Below are positions 24,082 to 32,647 of a DNA stretch of 64,000 bases, in pieces. The notes beneath the pieces were generated by a model that was not told where the DNA came from, made no database searches, and worked only from the letters and a program-made list of their open reading frames with translations. Source of the stretch: Danxiaibacter flavus (GTDB lineage Bacteria; Bacteroidota; Bacteroidia; Chitinophagales; Chitinophagaceae); assembly GCF_041060425.1 (NCBI RefSeq), contig NZ_JAULBC010000001.1, positions 620,001-684,000 of the forward strand, in the 5' to 3' direction. Made by a program: the position numbers and the translations under genes. Numbering within the stretch: position 1 is the stretch's first letter; the number at the start of each line of letters is the position of its first letter.

Positions 24082-26013
24082 ATGAAAAGGCTACTCTTTT
24101 ATATTTTCGCTTTGCTTTATTGTGCAGGAGCCCTGCATGCACAGGATGTTATTCAACAGGCTCCAACAGGCTTTGATACACTGCGTGCAAATATTTCGCA
24201 TGGAACAATAGACACTATCACCTACGATTCCAAAACGGTTGGTGTTAAGCGCAGGGCAATTATTTATACGCCTCCCGGCTTTTCAAAAAAAAATAAATAT
24301 CCTGTGTTGTACCTGTTGCATGGCATAGGTGGCGATGAGAAAGAATGGCTGAATGGCGGCACGCCGCAAATAATACTGGATAATCTTTATGCAGAGGGTA
24401 AGATAGAACCCATGATTGTAGTAATGCCCAATGGACGCGCCATGAAAGACGACCGTGCCGTTGGCAATATTTTCGATAAAGACAAAGTGGAAGCATTCAC
24501 CACTTTTGAAAAAGATCTGCTGCACGATCTGATACCGTATATTCAAAAGAAATATCCCGTATTTACAGACCGCGAGCACCGCGCTATTGCGGGCCTGTCT
24601 ATGGGGGGCGGGCAATCGTTGAATTTTGGATTGGGTAACCTGGACGTATTTGCGTGGATAGGCGGTTTTTCTTCTGCGCCCAATACCAAACCTCCGCAGG
24701 AGTTATTACCTGATGCAGAAGCCGCCAAACAAAAATTGAAGCTGCTCTTTATATCCTGTGGAGCGAGTGATGGCTTGATCAATTTCAGCAAGCGTACGCA
24801 TGATTATTTGCAAAAGAATAGTGTACCGCACATATACTATGTAGAGCCTGGTGTACACGATTTCAAAGTATGGAAGAATGGCTTGTATATGTTTTCCCAA
24901 CTCATCTTTAAACCTGTTGATACATCAACCTTTTCCAAATATCCTGTCGTAGGTGCGCCTGCCGCAACCAATGTGCGTAATGCAAAATACCCGCAGATAT
25001 TACCGGACAGTCGCGTTATCTTCCGCATTAAAGCGCCGGAAGCCAAAAATGTGCAGGTTGATCTGGGTAGGAAATATGATATGGTAAAAGATACAGGTGA
25101 CACCTGGACGGTAACAACAGATTCCATCAGTGAAGGCTTTCACTATTATTCACTACTTATTGACGGCATTGCTGTTGCAGACCCTGCCAGCGAAACCTTT
25201 TACGGGATGGGGCGCATGGCCAGTGGCATTGAAATACCCTTTGCCGGTGGCGCTTATTATGCACTGCGCGATGTACCACATGGCGATATACGTATAAAGA
25301 AATATTTTTCAAAAGTTACCAATTCATGGCGGCAACTGTATATATACACGCCTCCCGGTTATGACTCTGCGATAAACAATAAGTATCCTGTACTCTATAT
25401 TTTGCATGGCGGTGGAGAAGATGAACGTGGATGGGCTACGCAGGGCAAGACAGACCTGATACTGGACAATCTTATTGCTGCAAAGAAAGCAACCCCTATG
25501 ATTATTGTAATGCCCGACGCAAATATTGGAATGGGAGGCTTTAACGCAAACGGCATCGAAACCTCATTGAAAATTTTTGAGAGGGAAATGAAAGAAAGCC
25601 TGATTCCTTTTGTGGAGAAAAATTTCCGTGCATTGCAAGATGCTAAAAGCAGGGCATTGGCAGGACTATCGCTGGGAGGTATGCACACACTTTATACCGG
25701 CATTAAGAATACCGATATGTTTTCTTACCTCGGTGTGTTCAGTTCGGGATGGATTATACCAATGATGAGCACACTTGCTGATGCTCAATATGCATTCATA
25801 AAAGATAATGCAGATAAAATCAATGGTAATCTAAAACAACTTTGGATTGCCATGGGAGGCAAAGAAGACATTGCCTATAAAAATTGCCAGTTGATGTTGG
25901 GCAGGCTGAAAGACCTTAATATCAAATATACGTACAGCGAATATCCCGGAGGTCACACATGGCCTGTTTGGCGCAACAACCTGTACAATTTTGCGCCTCT
26001 GTTGTTCAGATAA
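24082..26013 (+). CDS. Secreted double-domain esterase (two CE1-type alpha/beta hydrolases)
   Basis: A 643-residue exported protein with signal peptide ending near HAQD. Two esterase-D/CE1 domains are present. The first (about 40-275) has GLSMGG with Ser173 and PGVHDFKVW. The second (about 395-640) has GLSLGG with Ser530 and PGGHTWPVW. An immunoglobulin-like E-set/CBM48-like module (about 310-390) lies between. CE1 enzymes remove acetyl or feruloyl groups from xylan side chains, so this would open decorated hemicellulose to the neighbouring hydrolases. Both serines and both His-containing loops look intact, so both domains may be active. Confidence 0.88.
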   Translation: MKRLLFYIFALLYCAGALHAQDVIQQAPTGFDTLRANISHGTIDTITYDSKTVGVKRRAIIYTPPGFSKKNKYPVLYLLHGIGGDEKEWLNGGTPQIILDNLYAEGKIEPMIVVMPNGRAMKDDRAVGNIFDKDKVEAFTTFEKDLLHDLIPYIQKKYPVFTDREHRAIAGLSMGGGQSLNFGLGNLDVFAWIGGFSSAPNTKPPQELLPDAEAAKQKLKLLFISCGASDGLINFSKRTHDYLQKNSVPHIYYVEPGVHDFKVWKNGLYMFSQLIFKPVDTSTFSKYPVVGAPAATNVRNAKYPQILPDSRVIFRIKAPEAKNVQVDLGRKYDMVKDTGDTWTVTTDSISEGFHYYSLLIDGIAVADPASETFYGMGRMASGIEIPFAGGAYYALRDVPHGDIRIKKYFSKVTNSWRQLYIYTPPGYDSAINNKYPVLYILHGGGEDERGWATQGKTDLILDNLIAAKKATPMIIVMPDANIGMGGFNANGIETSLKIFEREMKESLIPFVEKNFRALQDAKSRALAGLSLGGMHTLYTGIKNTDMFSYLGVFSSGWIIPMMSTLADAQYAFIKDNADKINGNLKQLWIAMGGKEDIAYKNCQLMLGRLKDLNIKYTYSEYPGGHTWPVWRNNLYNFAPLLFR

Positions 26014-26141
26014 ACCTTGTGCTATGAAATAAAATACATGTACTTGATTATAAAAGAAACACATTTTACGATAAGCGGGCAGACTCAGCTGTCTAAGATT
26101 GACAGTTAGATGTTTTAGAAATAATTCCGAAAAAGCCAACC

Positions 26142-27779
26142 ATGATTCGAATCTATTCTCCACTATTGATCCCGGTTGTATCCTTTATCAAATGGACCGG
26201 ACAGAGCCTGTTTTATTTTTTTAGATCGATAGCTGGGCTGTTCTTTCTTTCATCAATGTTTAGCGTTGCGCATGCACAAACAGCGCATAACCCTATCATA
26301 TTCGCGGATGTTCCGGATATGTCCATGATTCGCGTGAACAATACTTACTACATGAGTAGTACGACGATGCACATGAGTCCCGGCGTGCCCATAATGAAAT
26401 CAAAAGATCTTGTCAACTGGCATATTGTTTCTTACGCCTGTAATGTTTTGGACGGCACTGATGAATTAAACCTTGAAAACGGTAAAACTGCTTATGGAAA
26501 AGGTTCCTGGGCCAGCAGTCTGCGTTTTCATAATGGTACTTTTTATGTCAGCACGTTCTCCGGCACTACCGGTAAAACCTATATTTTTTCAACAAAAAAT
26601 ATTGAAAAAGGGCCCTGGCAGAAAGTTAGTTTCAAACCGGTTCTGCATGATCACTCTCTTTTTTTCGACGATGATGGCAGGGTGTATATGGTATATGGCA
26701 GTGGCAGGATAATGCTTGCAGAGCTGGCAGATGACCTCTCCGGTATTAAGCCCGGTACAACAAGCCAGACACTTATAGAGAATGCAAGTAAACCAGCAGG
26801 CTCTAATATAGGGCTCCCGGCGGAAGGCTCGCAGTTGTTTAAAGTCAACGGGAAATATTACCTCTTCAACATTTGCTGGCCTAAGGGTGGTATGCGCACT
26901 GTAACCATACACCGGGCAAACAACCTCGCGGGGCCATGGGAAGGAAGGGTGGCTCTGCAGGACCGGGGAATTGCGCAGGGCGGACTGATAAGTACCCAGA
27001 CTGGAGAGTGGTATGCTTATCTGTTCCGCGATTTTGGATCGGTAGGACGTATTCCTTACCTGGTACCTGTAAATTGGATAGATGGTTGGCCTGTCCTGGG
27101 CATCGATGGTATTGTGCCGGATACACTTCCTCTGCCTGCCAGCCATGGCCTTAATCCGGGTATTGTCATCTCCGATGAGTTTAGCCGTAACGCTTCTAAA
27201 GCAACACTGCCGGCCGCCTGGCAATGGAATCATAATCCGGACAATGAACACTGGTCGCTGTCTCAAAGGCCAGGTTTTTTACGACTTACTACCAGCAGGG
27301 TTGATACTTCTGTGCTTCTGACCCGGAATACGCTAACGCAACGCACCTACGGGCCGGCATGCACAGGCGAGACAGCTATCGATATCTCCAACATGAAGGA
27401 CGGCGACTGCGCAGGCCTTATACTGTTGCAAAAAAAATTCGGATGGGTAGGGGTAAAAGCAGAAAATGGGAAAAAGAATATCGTTATGGTTAGTGCTGAA
27501 TCAGGAGATCCCAAAGAGATTGCACGTGTGCCTCTCGAACAACAAACAATTTGGCTAAAGGCGACATGCAATTTTGAAAACCAGGAAGACCGGGCCCTGT
27601 TCTATTACAGCACGGATGGTAAAGCGTGGAAGGCCATCGGTCAGCCGCTTCATATGTCCTATACATTGCCTCATTTTATGGGGTACAGGTTCGGCCTTTT
27701 CAATTATGCAACAGATCAGCCGGGAGGTTATGTGGATTTTGATTTTTTTCATACGTTTCACGGTATTTCAGAAAAGTAA
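26142..27779 (+). CDS. Glycoside hydrolase family 43 protein (subfamily 12-like)
   Basis: An exported 545-residue enzyme. The five-bladed GH43 propeller runs from about residue 45 to 345: NPIIFADVPDMSMIRVNNTYYM with the catalytic-base Asp, DHSLFFDDDGRVYMVYGSG with the pKa-modulating Asp, and LPAEGSQLFKVNGKYYLF with the acid Glu. A C-terminal beta-sandwich (about 350-540; GH43 C2 type) follows. Members act as beta-xylosidases or alpha-L-arabinofuranosidases. It lies 128 bases after the double esterase and on the same strand, so co-expression is likely. The long leader before the signal (about 45 residues) is unusual but starts at an ATG. Confidence 0.88.
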   Translation: MIRIYSPLLIPVVSFIKWTGQSLFYFFRSIAGLFFLSSMFSVAHAQTAHNPIIFADVPDMSMIRVNNTYYMSSTTMHMSPGVPIMKSKDLVNWHIVSYACNVLDGTDELNLENGKTAYGKGSWASSLRFHNGTFYVSTFSGTTGKTYIFSTKNIEKGPWQKVSFKPVLHDHSLFFDDDGRVYMVYGSGRIMLAELADDLSGIKPGTTSQTLIENASKPAGSNIGLPAEGSQLFKVNGKYYLFNICWPKGGMRTVTIHRANNLAGPWEGRVALQDRGIAQGGLISTQTGEWYAYLFRDFGSVGRIPYLVPVNWIDGWPVLGIDGIVPDTLPLPASHGLNPGIVISDEFSRNASKATLPAAWQWNHNPDNEHWSLSQRPGFLRLTTSRVDTSVLLTRNTLTQRTYGPACTGETAIDISNMKDGDCAGLILLQKKFGWVGVKAENGKKNIVMVSAESGDPKEIARVPLEQQTIWLKATCNFENQEDRALFYYSTDGKAWKAIGQPLHMSYTLPHFMGYRFGLFNYATDQPGGYVDFDFFHTFHGISEK

Positions 27780-27789
27780 TTAACTGCGC

Positions 27790-27817
27790 TTTGCTCAAAA
27801 TGTAAACATTATATTTG
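27790..27817 (+). promoter_or_regulatory. Promoter of the XRE regulator gene
   Basis: TTTG at 27790-27793 and TATATTTG at 27810-27817 are separated by 16 bases, a good Bacteroidota promoter. It implies a leader of about 15 bases before ATG 27838. Confidence 0.65.
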
Positions 27818-27837
27818 TCGCAACATAACCTACAATT

Positions 27838-28257
27838 ATGGCACAACAAACTACACACCTGGGCGAAAAAATAAAGCGCGTAAGAGAAATGATGGGAGTG
27901 AAACAAGATGCCCTGGCAATAGAACTGGGTGACGATTGGAATCAGAAAAAAGTATCGATGCTGGAAGCCAAAGCTGAAATAGATCCCGCATTGTTAGAAC
28001 AGGTTGCAAACGCTCTTAAAGTACCCAAAGAAGTAATAGAGAATTTTGATACGGAAAAGGTGTTTAATGTTTTTTCCAACCACAACACCTATAACGATGC
28101 CTCTTTCATCGTAAATGGAACTAATAATTATGCGGCCAATGACTATTTGGATAAAATAATTGAGTTGCATAAAGAGAAAGAAGCATTATTTGAAAGAATG
28201 CTGAAAGAAAAAGATGAGATGATTGCGAGGTTAGAACGGATGATGGAAAATAAATAG
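27838..28257 (+). CDS. XRE-type helix-turn-helix protein with C-terminal coiled coil
   Basis: A 139-residue cytosolic DNA-binding protein. Residues 8-70 form a Cro/C1-type helix-turn-helix (LGEKIKRVREMMGVKQDALAIELG, KKVSMLEAK, LLEQVANALKVP). Residues 105-137 are strongly charged and heptad-like (ELHKEKEALFERMLKEKDEMIARLERMMENK), suggesting dimerisation by a coiled coil. It has its own promoter and stands apart from the enzyme genes, so a role in polysaccharide control is only a guess. Similar short regulators are common in Bacteroidota. Confidence 0.85.
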   Translation: MAQQTTHLGEKIKRVREMMGVKQDALAIELGDDWNQKKVSMLEAKAEIDPALLEQVANALKVPKEVIENFDTEKVFNVFSNHNTYNDASFIVNGTNNYAANDYLDKIIELHKEKEALFERMLKEKDEMIARLERMMENK

Positions 28258-28601
28258 TCCTGATAGAGGAATACATACAGATCTACAAATAGACATCCCA
28301 CTATGCGCCTTTAAAAATCGTATGATGCATAAGACTTGTTGTAAGTTTTACCATCACCATCGTTGTCATTATTGATGCCAATACTTTTTTGCGCATAATC
28401 GCATTTTATTATTTTTGGCAAATATTAATTATGAACAGAAATACCTGTCCTCCGCCGGCAGAATTTTAATTCTTCTTCCCATCATCAAAGAAGAGAACGT
28501 GTAGCGGTGATATCTCATCGGCACGTTATACTATGCTTTAAATTTTCAACTTTTTTAATTGCGGTTAAATTTTGCTTCCTTAGAAATGGAGTTCATTCTT
28601 T
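28258..28601. other. Intergenic region without a recognised feature
   Basis: A 344-base A/T-rich gap. I see no stable hairpin with a T run, no word repeats and no exact TAnnTTTG box near the EamA gene. Confidence 0.4.
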
Positions 28602-29471
28602 ATGAAAAAATCATATTTTCTATTGCATACTGCTGTGCTATTTCTTGGGCTTTCTCCCGTGTTTGGTAAAATTATCTCGCTTAATGAGGGATTGCTTACC
28701 TGGTACAGAGTATGTTTCTCTGCGGTTATTCTGTTTCTAGTTTTGAAGCTATTTAAGGTAAATACCCTTATCAGTTTTCGGGAGAAGTTTGATATTGCAA
28801 AAATTGGAATGCTCCTTACCTTATCCTGGGTATTCTTTTATGCGGGTATCAAATACTCCAACATTTCTATTGGCGTGGTTTGTTATTGCGCGGCGAGTTT
28901 CATTACGGCTGTATTAGAGCCTTTGATTAATAGACAAAAATTCAGGTTGTCGGAGTTTTTGTTGAGTGCCTTAACAATAGTAGGTATTGGTTTGATTTTC
29001 CATTTCGACACCTCTTACCGGTTGGGAATTGCATTGGGTGTGATTTCCCCAATATTTTATGCGCTTTATTCGATTTACAACAAACGGCTGGCCGGACGCT
29101 ATGACAGTAAACTCATCAGCTATTATCAAATGGTTGGAGGAACGGTTGGTTTGGGAATTTTGCTCCCGGTTTACCTGTTTTTCTTTCCTACAGAAACCGT
29201 TATTCCCGATTTGAAGAATACTGTTTATCTGCTTTTATTATCATTGTTCTGCACGGTGCTTGTTTATGTTTGTCTTACAGAAGCACTTAAAAAGATCTCA
29301 GCATTTACGGCAAATCTTAGTATGAACCTGGAACCGGTTTATGCGATTATTGTGGCGTTTTTATTCTTTGGAGAAAGCAAAGAAGTGAACTTTTCATTTT
29401 ATGCCGGATTGTTTTTTATAGTTCTTTCCGTTGTTTTGCAAACGCTTATTTCTGCCCGGAAGGTCAAATAA
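28602..29471 (+). CDS. EamA/DMT-family transporter
   Basis: Inner-membrane protein of 289 residues with ten predicted helices in two five-helix EamA halves. The first half includes LSWVFFYAGIKYSNISIGVV. The second ends ALKKISAFTANLSMNLEPVYAIIVAFLFFGE, the usual signature of drug/metabolite transporters near helix 9. Substrates range from amino acids to nucleotide sugars; nothing here decides. It is monocistronic with a hairpin right behind it. Confidence 0.9.
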   Translation: MKKSYFLLHTAVLFLGLSPVFGKIISLNEGLLTWYRVCFSAVILFLVLKLFKVNTLISFREKFDIAKIGMLLTLSWVFFYAGIKYSNISIGVVCYCAASFITAVLEPLINRQKFRLSEFLLSALTIVGIGLIFHFDTSYRLGIALGVISPIFYALYSIYNKRLAGRYDSKLISYYQMVGGTVGLGILLPVYLFFFPTETVIPDLKNTVYLLLLSLFCTVLVYVCLTEALKKISAFTANLSMNLEPVYAIIVAFLFFGESKEVNFSFYAGLFFIVLSVVLQTLISARKVK

Positions 29472-29475
29472 AAGT

Positions 29476-29516
29476 TGCAAAGAAGGCACAGGTTTTACGC
29501 TTGTGCTTTCTTTGCA
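29476..29516 (+). terminator. Long hairpin behind the EamA transporter gene
   Basis: TGCAAAGAAGGCACA (29476-29490) pairs with TGTGCTTTCTTTGCA (29502-29516) with a single G-T pair. There is no strong T run, so it may act as a weak terminator or 3' stabiliser. Confidence 0.5.
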
Positions 29517-29727
29517 GTTCATGTGGGATTATGCTTTCGTTTCAAGCTTTTTGATTCAATGAAGATGTTAACCTGGAATGGCTATTGTTTGTTTAGAAAA
29601 GGCTGTGAGCTCGCGAATAGTGAATCAACTTCAATCTAGGAGCAGGTCTGTCATCGATTTTAATCTATAAATCTTTTGTAATATTTTGATTTTAAATCTT
29701 CGCATTGTACCTTATCAAAAAACTCTT

Positions 29728-30636
29728 ATGAACAAAAGCATCTTAGGTTACGCCCTAGCCCTAATTGTGACCCTGAGTAGTACAAGTTGTAAAAAACTAA
29801 TAGATTTTGTAAATCATCCGCCTAGTCAGGCCGGCACTAGCGGGTGTAAGGTTGTTAGTACAACGGAAATGGTTAGGTTTTACATCTTTGAGAATGGCGC
29901 CGCTTGTGGCTATGGGCCTGATTGTGTTAAAGACATTGTCGCGCTACCGGTTGTTTATAAAGTTTATTACAATGCACAGGGAAATCCCGACAGTATAACA
30001 TGGAAGCCATTTGGGGTAGATACTGTGGCTCAGGCCCAGCCTCAAAATCACGGTGGCTTTAGAAACCGGTATTTTAAGTACGACGCGCAGGGAAGACTCA
30101 TTGCCTATGTAACGAAAGGCAGTTATAGTACCGCTCCCATTAGTTCTTTAAATTGGGAAAATTATACATATCCTGATGCGCATACGATGAAAGTTAATGG
30201 CACCGGAACGATTAAGTTAGATGATTCAATGCGGGTAATTTCTGATGTCACTAGAACATTTGAGTATGATAGTAATGGCAACTTAGAACTCAACCCTGCT
30301 AATGAGTTCCAAAGCAACGAGTATATGTCTCAAGTCTGGGGTGACAATCAGCGCCTGACTTATTCTTTAGATAAAAAAACACCAAGGCAGCTTAATTGGG
30401 TGTTTATGTTTATAGACCGGGATTTTAGTAAGAACGCTTCCAATGAATTATGGTTCAATTTTAATTCAAACGGCTATCCGGAGGAAATGGATGGAGACGG
30501 ACCTAATGCAAATTATCTGCCCGGTTACCAAGAAATACTTTTTGGCGCTTATTCAAATATTTTGTCTTACGAGGAACTTATGGGCCATCATAGTATTCAA
30601 TATGCATGCACAGAAACGCCTCCTTCAAAGAAGTAA
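29728..30636 (+). CDS. Lipoprotein with YD/RHS-like strands, function unknown
   Basis: A 302-residue lipoprotein with lipobox SSTSC and start ATG 29728. Several segments have the YD-repeat style (YFKYDAQGRLIAYV, RTFEYDSNGNLEL, FNFNSNGYPEEMDGD), as in a class of small Bacteroidota surface lipoproteins. Three Cys residues in the mature part could form disulfides. Partner and role are unknown. A clear terminator follows, so it is a single-gene unit. Confidence 0.72.
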   Translation: MNKSILGYALALIVTLSSTSCKKLIDFVNHPPSQAGTSGCKVVSTTEMVRFYIFENGAACGYGPDCVKDIVALPVVYKVYYNAQGNPDSITWKPFGVDTVAQAQPQNHGGFRNRYFKYDAQGRLIAYVTKGSYSTAPISSLNWENYTYPDAHTMKVNGTGTIKLDDSMRVISDVTRTFEYDSNGNLELNPANEFQSNEYMSQVWGDNQRLTYSLDKKTPRQLNWVFMFIDRDFSKNASNELWFNFNSNGYPEEMDGDGPNANYLPGYQEILFGAYSNILSYEELMGHHSIQYACTETPPSKK

Positions 30637-30665
30637 GAACAATGTTTCTGACAACTGATTTTGTT

Positions 30666-30699
30666 AAACCCACCTCTTTATACAGGTGGGTTTATTTTT
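30666..30699 (+). terminator. Intrinsic terminator behind the YD-type lipoprotein
   Basis: AAACCCACCT (30666-30675) pairs with AGGTGGGTTT (30684-30693), followed by ATTTTTA. A good rho-independent terminator. Confidence 0.82.
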
Positions 30700-30856
30700 A
30701 TAATTGCATGTGTTGCTGGACGTATCCTTTGCCCAGATTAATATCAGACAATCATCTATAAACCGCTACAAAGCGAGAAGCAAATATGTTTTATGAACAG
30801 GCATATCGTATGTGTAAACTGGAATATACACTGGCAAAAAATTAAATCTTTTCCCC

Positions 30857-30887
30857 AAAAAAAGACCTCACCTATAAAGATGAGGCC
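30857..30887 (-). terminator. Minus-strand terminator behind a broken gene
   Basis: Read on the minus strand, GGCCTCATC and GGTGAGGTC form a stem with two G-T pairs, followed by seven T. No intact minus-strand gene lies upstream, only the sorting-domain remnant at 30931-31176. Confidence 0.65.
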
Positions 30888-30930
30888 AACTCTAAATCAT
30901 ATTTCCTAAATCCTTTTTTGTTTGATCGCT

Positions 30931-31176
30931 TTACTGCTTAACTATTTTCTTTGTTTCTTTTATTGATCCAATTTGCGTTTGTACCAAGTAAACCCCTGCA
31001 ATATAAATGAAAGAGGAAAAATGCAAATTAAAATTTAAGCCCAACATAAAAATGTCAGGCTTCACCAAACTGACTGCCGGGAGATAAACTGCAAGTTGTA
31101 TTTTTCCGTAACAAAGAATATAGTGCAGTCGCCACGCAAAGCTGTCGCTAAGCCCAAACTGCTGTACCAGTTCAAT
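30931..31176 (-). pseudogene. Remnant of a C-terminal type IX sorting domain
   Basis: A minus-strand frame open between stops at 31177-31179 and 30931-30933, too short and startless to be a gene. Its end reads IYIAGVYLVQTQIGSIKETKKIVKQ-stop in part, which is the classic ending of a type A type IX secretion sorting domain (GxYLV...KKIVxx). Upstream, IQLAVYLPAVSLVKPDIFMLGLNF could be the rest of the sandwich. A T-run terminator stands 44 bases behind the stop, as for a real gene. I read it as the surviving 3' end of a deleted secreted-protein gene. Confidence 0.5.
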
Positions 31177-31286
31177 TTAACAAGACGCTCTCTTTACAAT
31201 AATCACTACGTATTTTCAAAACTCAGTACCTCTACTTAGAAAAGCCCGTGCCGGTGCGGATAGTTTTGCTGCATAATAAAACTACT

Positions 31287-31883
31287 ATGATCAGAAAAAA
31301 ATCAACACGACTTATGCTGGCTATGTCGTGCATAACTATTCTGCTTCTTTCTGCTGCCTGTAGAAAGCACAATGACCTTGAAACAAATAAAAGCCCGTAT
31401 CAGAATTTTCCGTCAAGCCCTATACCCGATGAGCTCGAAGACGTCTTATGGTTTTGGGGCGGTCTGGGCCCTATTGAATATTATGACCGCGATGGACATG
31501 AGGTAGGCAACGGCACCGAATCTGCCCGCCAGTATAGTTTTACAGAAGTAGGAGGACAGGGTAGATTGGAATTCACCCAATACCTTGGACTGCGTAATGC
31601 CTCTGATTGCGTAACAGAGATTTATACAACGAAGAAGGCGACTGTGAAATTTGAAGGCAATGATAAGTTCACCTTCTATCCCGTGGAAGGCAATTTTAAG
31701 ACAGTGAAGAAAGGGTATTCAGATAACGGCACTACCACACGCAAAGCTGAAGGCGATGATCTGAAAGCAGAAACGTATTTGTGGGAAGTAAAAAGCTTTG
31801 ATGGTCTTCCGCTGCTTTATATCTACAATGAAACTGACGTCGCTAAGCTCGATCCCGTCTTTGTGTACGATTTTACGAGATAA
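31287..31883 (+). CDS. Small lipoprotein of unknown function
   Basis: A 198-residue exported protein with a lipobox (LSAAC) after ATG 31287. An earlier in-frame start at 31248 gives a poor leader. The mature part includes LWFWGGLGPIEYYDRDGHEVGN and a beta-rich body ending VFVYDFTR. This resembles uncharacterised Bacteroidota lipoproteins. It lies 27 bases ahead of the broken gene at 31911 and may once have been co-transcribed with it. Confidence 0.7.
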   Translation: MIRKKSTRLMLAMSCITILLLSAACRKHNDLETNKSPYQNFPSSPIPDELEDVLWFWGGLGPIEYYDRDGHEVGNGTESARQYSFTEVGGQGRLEFTQYLGLRNASDCVTEIYTTKKATVKFEGNDKFTFYPVEGNFKTVKKGYSDNGTTTRKAEGDDLKAETYLWEVKSFDGLPLLYIYNETDVAKLDPVFVYDFTR

Positions 31884-31910
31884 AATTTCTTGCAATCAAA
31901 TTAGTATAAC

Positions 31911-32532
31911 ATGAAAAAGATTATTTTCCTGCTTGTTATTGCCTTGCCTGTTGCAGGCTTTGCGCAATCAGGACTGCTAAGTAAACTCAAGCAAAAAGTA
32001 AAAGACCGTATAGAGCAGCGCACCGATGAAGGGATGGATAAAGCCATCGATAAAACGGAAGAGGGCGTAAAGAAAACAACAACTGCAAAATCGAAAGACG
32101 CGAACAAAGACGAACCAACAGCAACAACAGAGGCAACATCCACAGACCCGCAGTCATCATTTGCAAGTTATTCGCATTACGATTTTATTCCGGGCGATAA
32201 TATTGTGTATGCAGAAGATTTCTCTCAGGATGTGATTGGCGAGTTTCCATTGAAGTGGGCCACTAGCAGCCGTGGCGAAACCGTTACCATCAAAGGAACT
32301 GAAGGGAAATGGCTGCGCATGTTTCAAAATGGATTGTTTCTTTCACCTTACATTAAAAACCTTCCTGAAAATTTTACCGCCGAGTTTGATCTTGTATCTC
32401 AATGTTAGTGAAGCCACGGAGAGTGATGTTTTTCCTGAAATAGATGTATTCCTGCTGAATGACGCTGCGGGTGATGAAAAAGGGAAAAACTTTTTCAGCT
32501 CGCAATCGGGGATCAGCGGTAATTTGAGATAA
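31911..32532 (+). pseudogene. Frameshifted and truncated secreted protein gene
   Basis: The product starts MKKIIFLLVIALPVAGFAQ, then a Lys/Glu/Thr-rich region, then YAEDFSQDVIGEFPLKW, typical of a Bacteroidota secreted family that is often fused to an OmpA domain. The frame hits a stop at 32406-32408. One base too many near 32394 separates EFDL from its natural continuation YLNVSEATESDVFPEID, found in the next frame up to TAA at 32530-32532. The C-terminal half expected for the family is then missing. So it is both frameshifted and cut short. Confidence 0.75.
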
Positions 32533-32647
32533 CATATTAATAAATTTTGGTAGCATACCGGTAATTTCGGGCGGACTACAGTTAGAAAACAGGGTTGTTT
32601 AAGTTTTACCGCTTTTAGATAGATGCTTAGCGCTATGCCTGACGTAA

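Noticed and set aside
26589..27266. Minus-strand frame of 225 codons inside the GH43 gene
   Set aside because: A shadow of the GH43 coding sequence; composition is rich in Arg, Cys and Pro with no motif.
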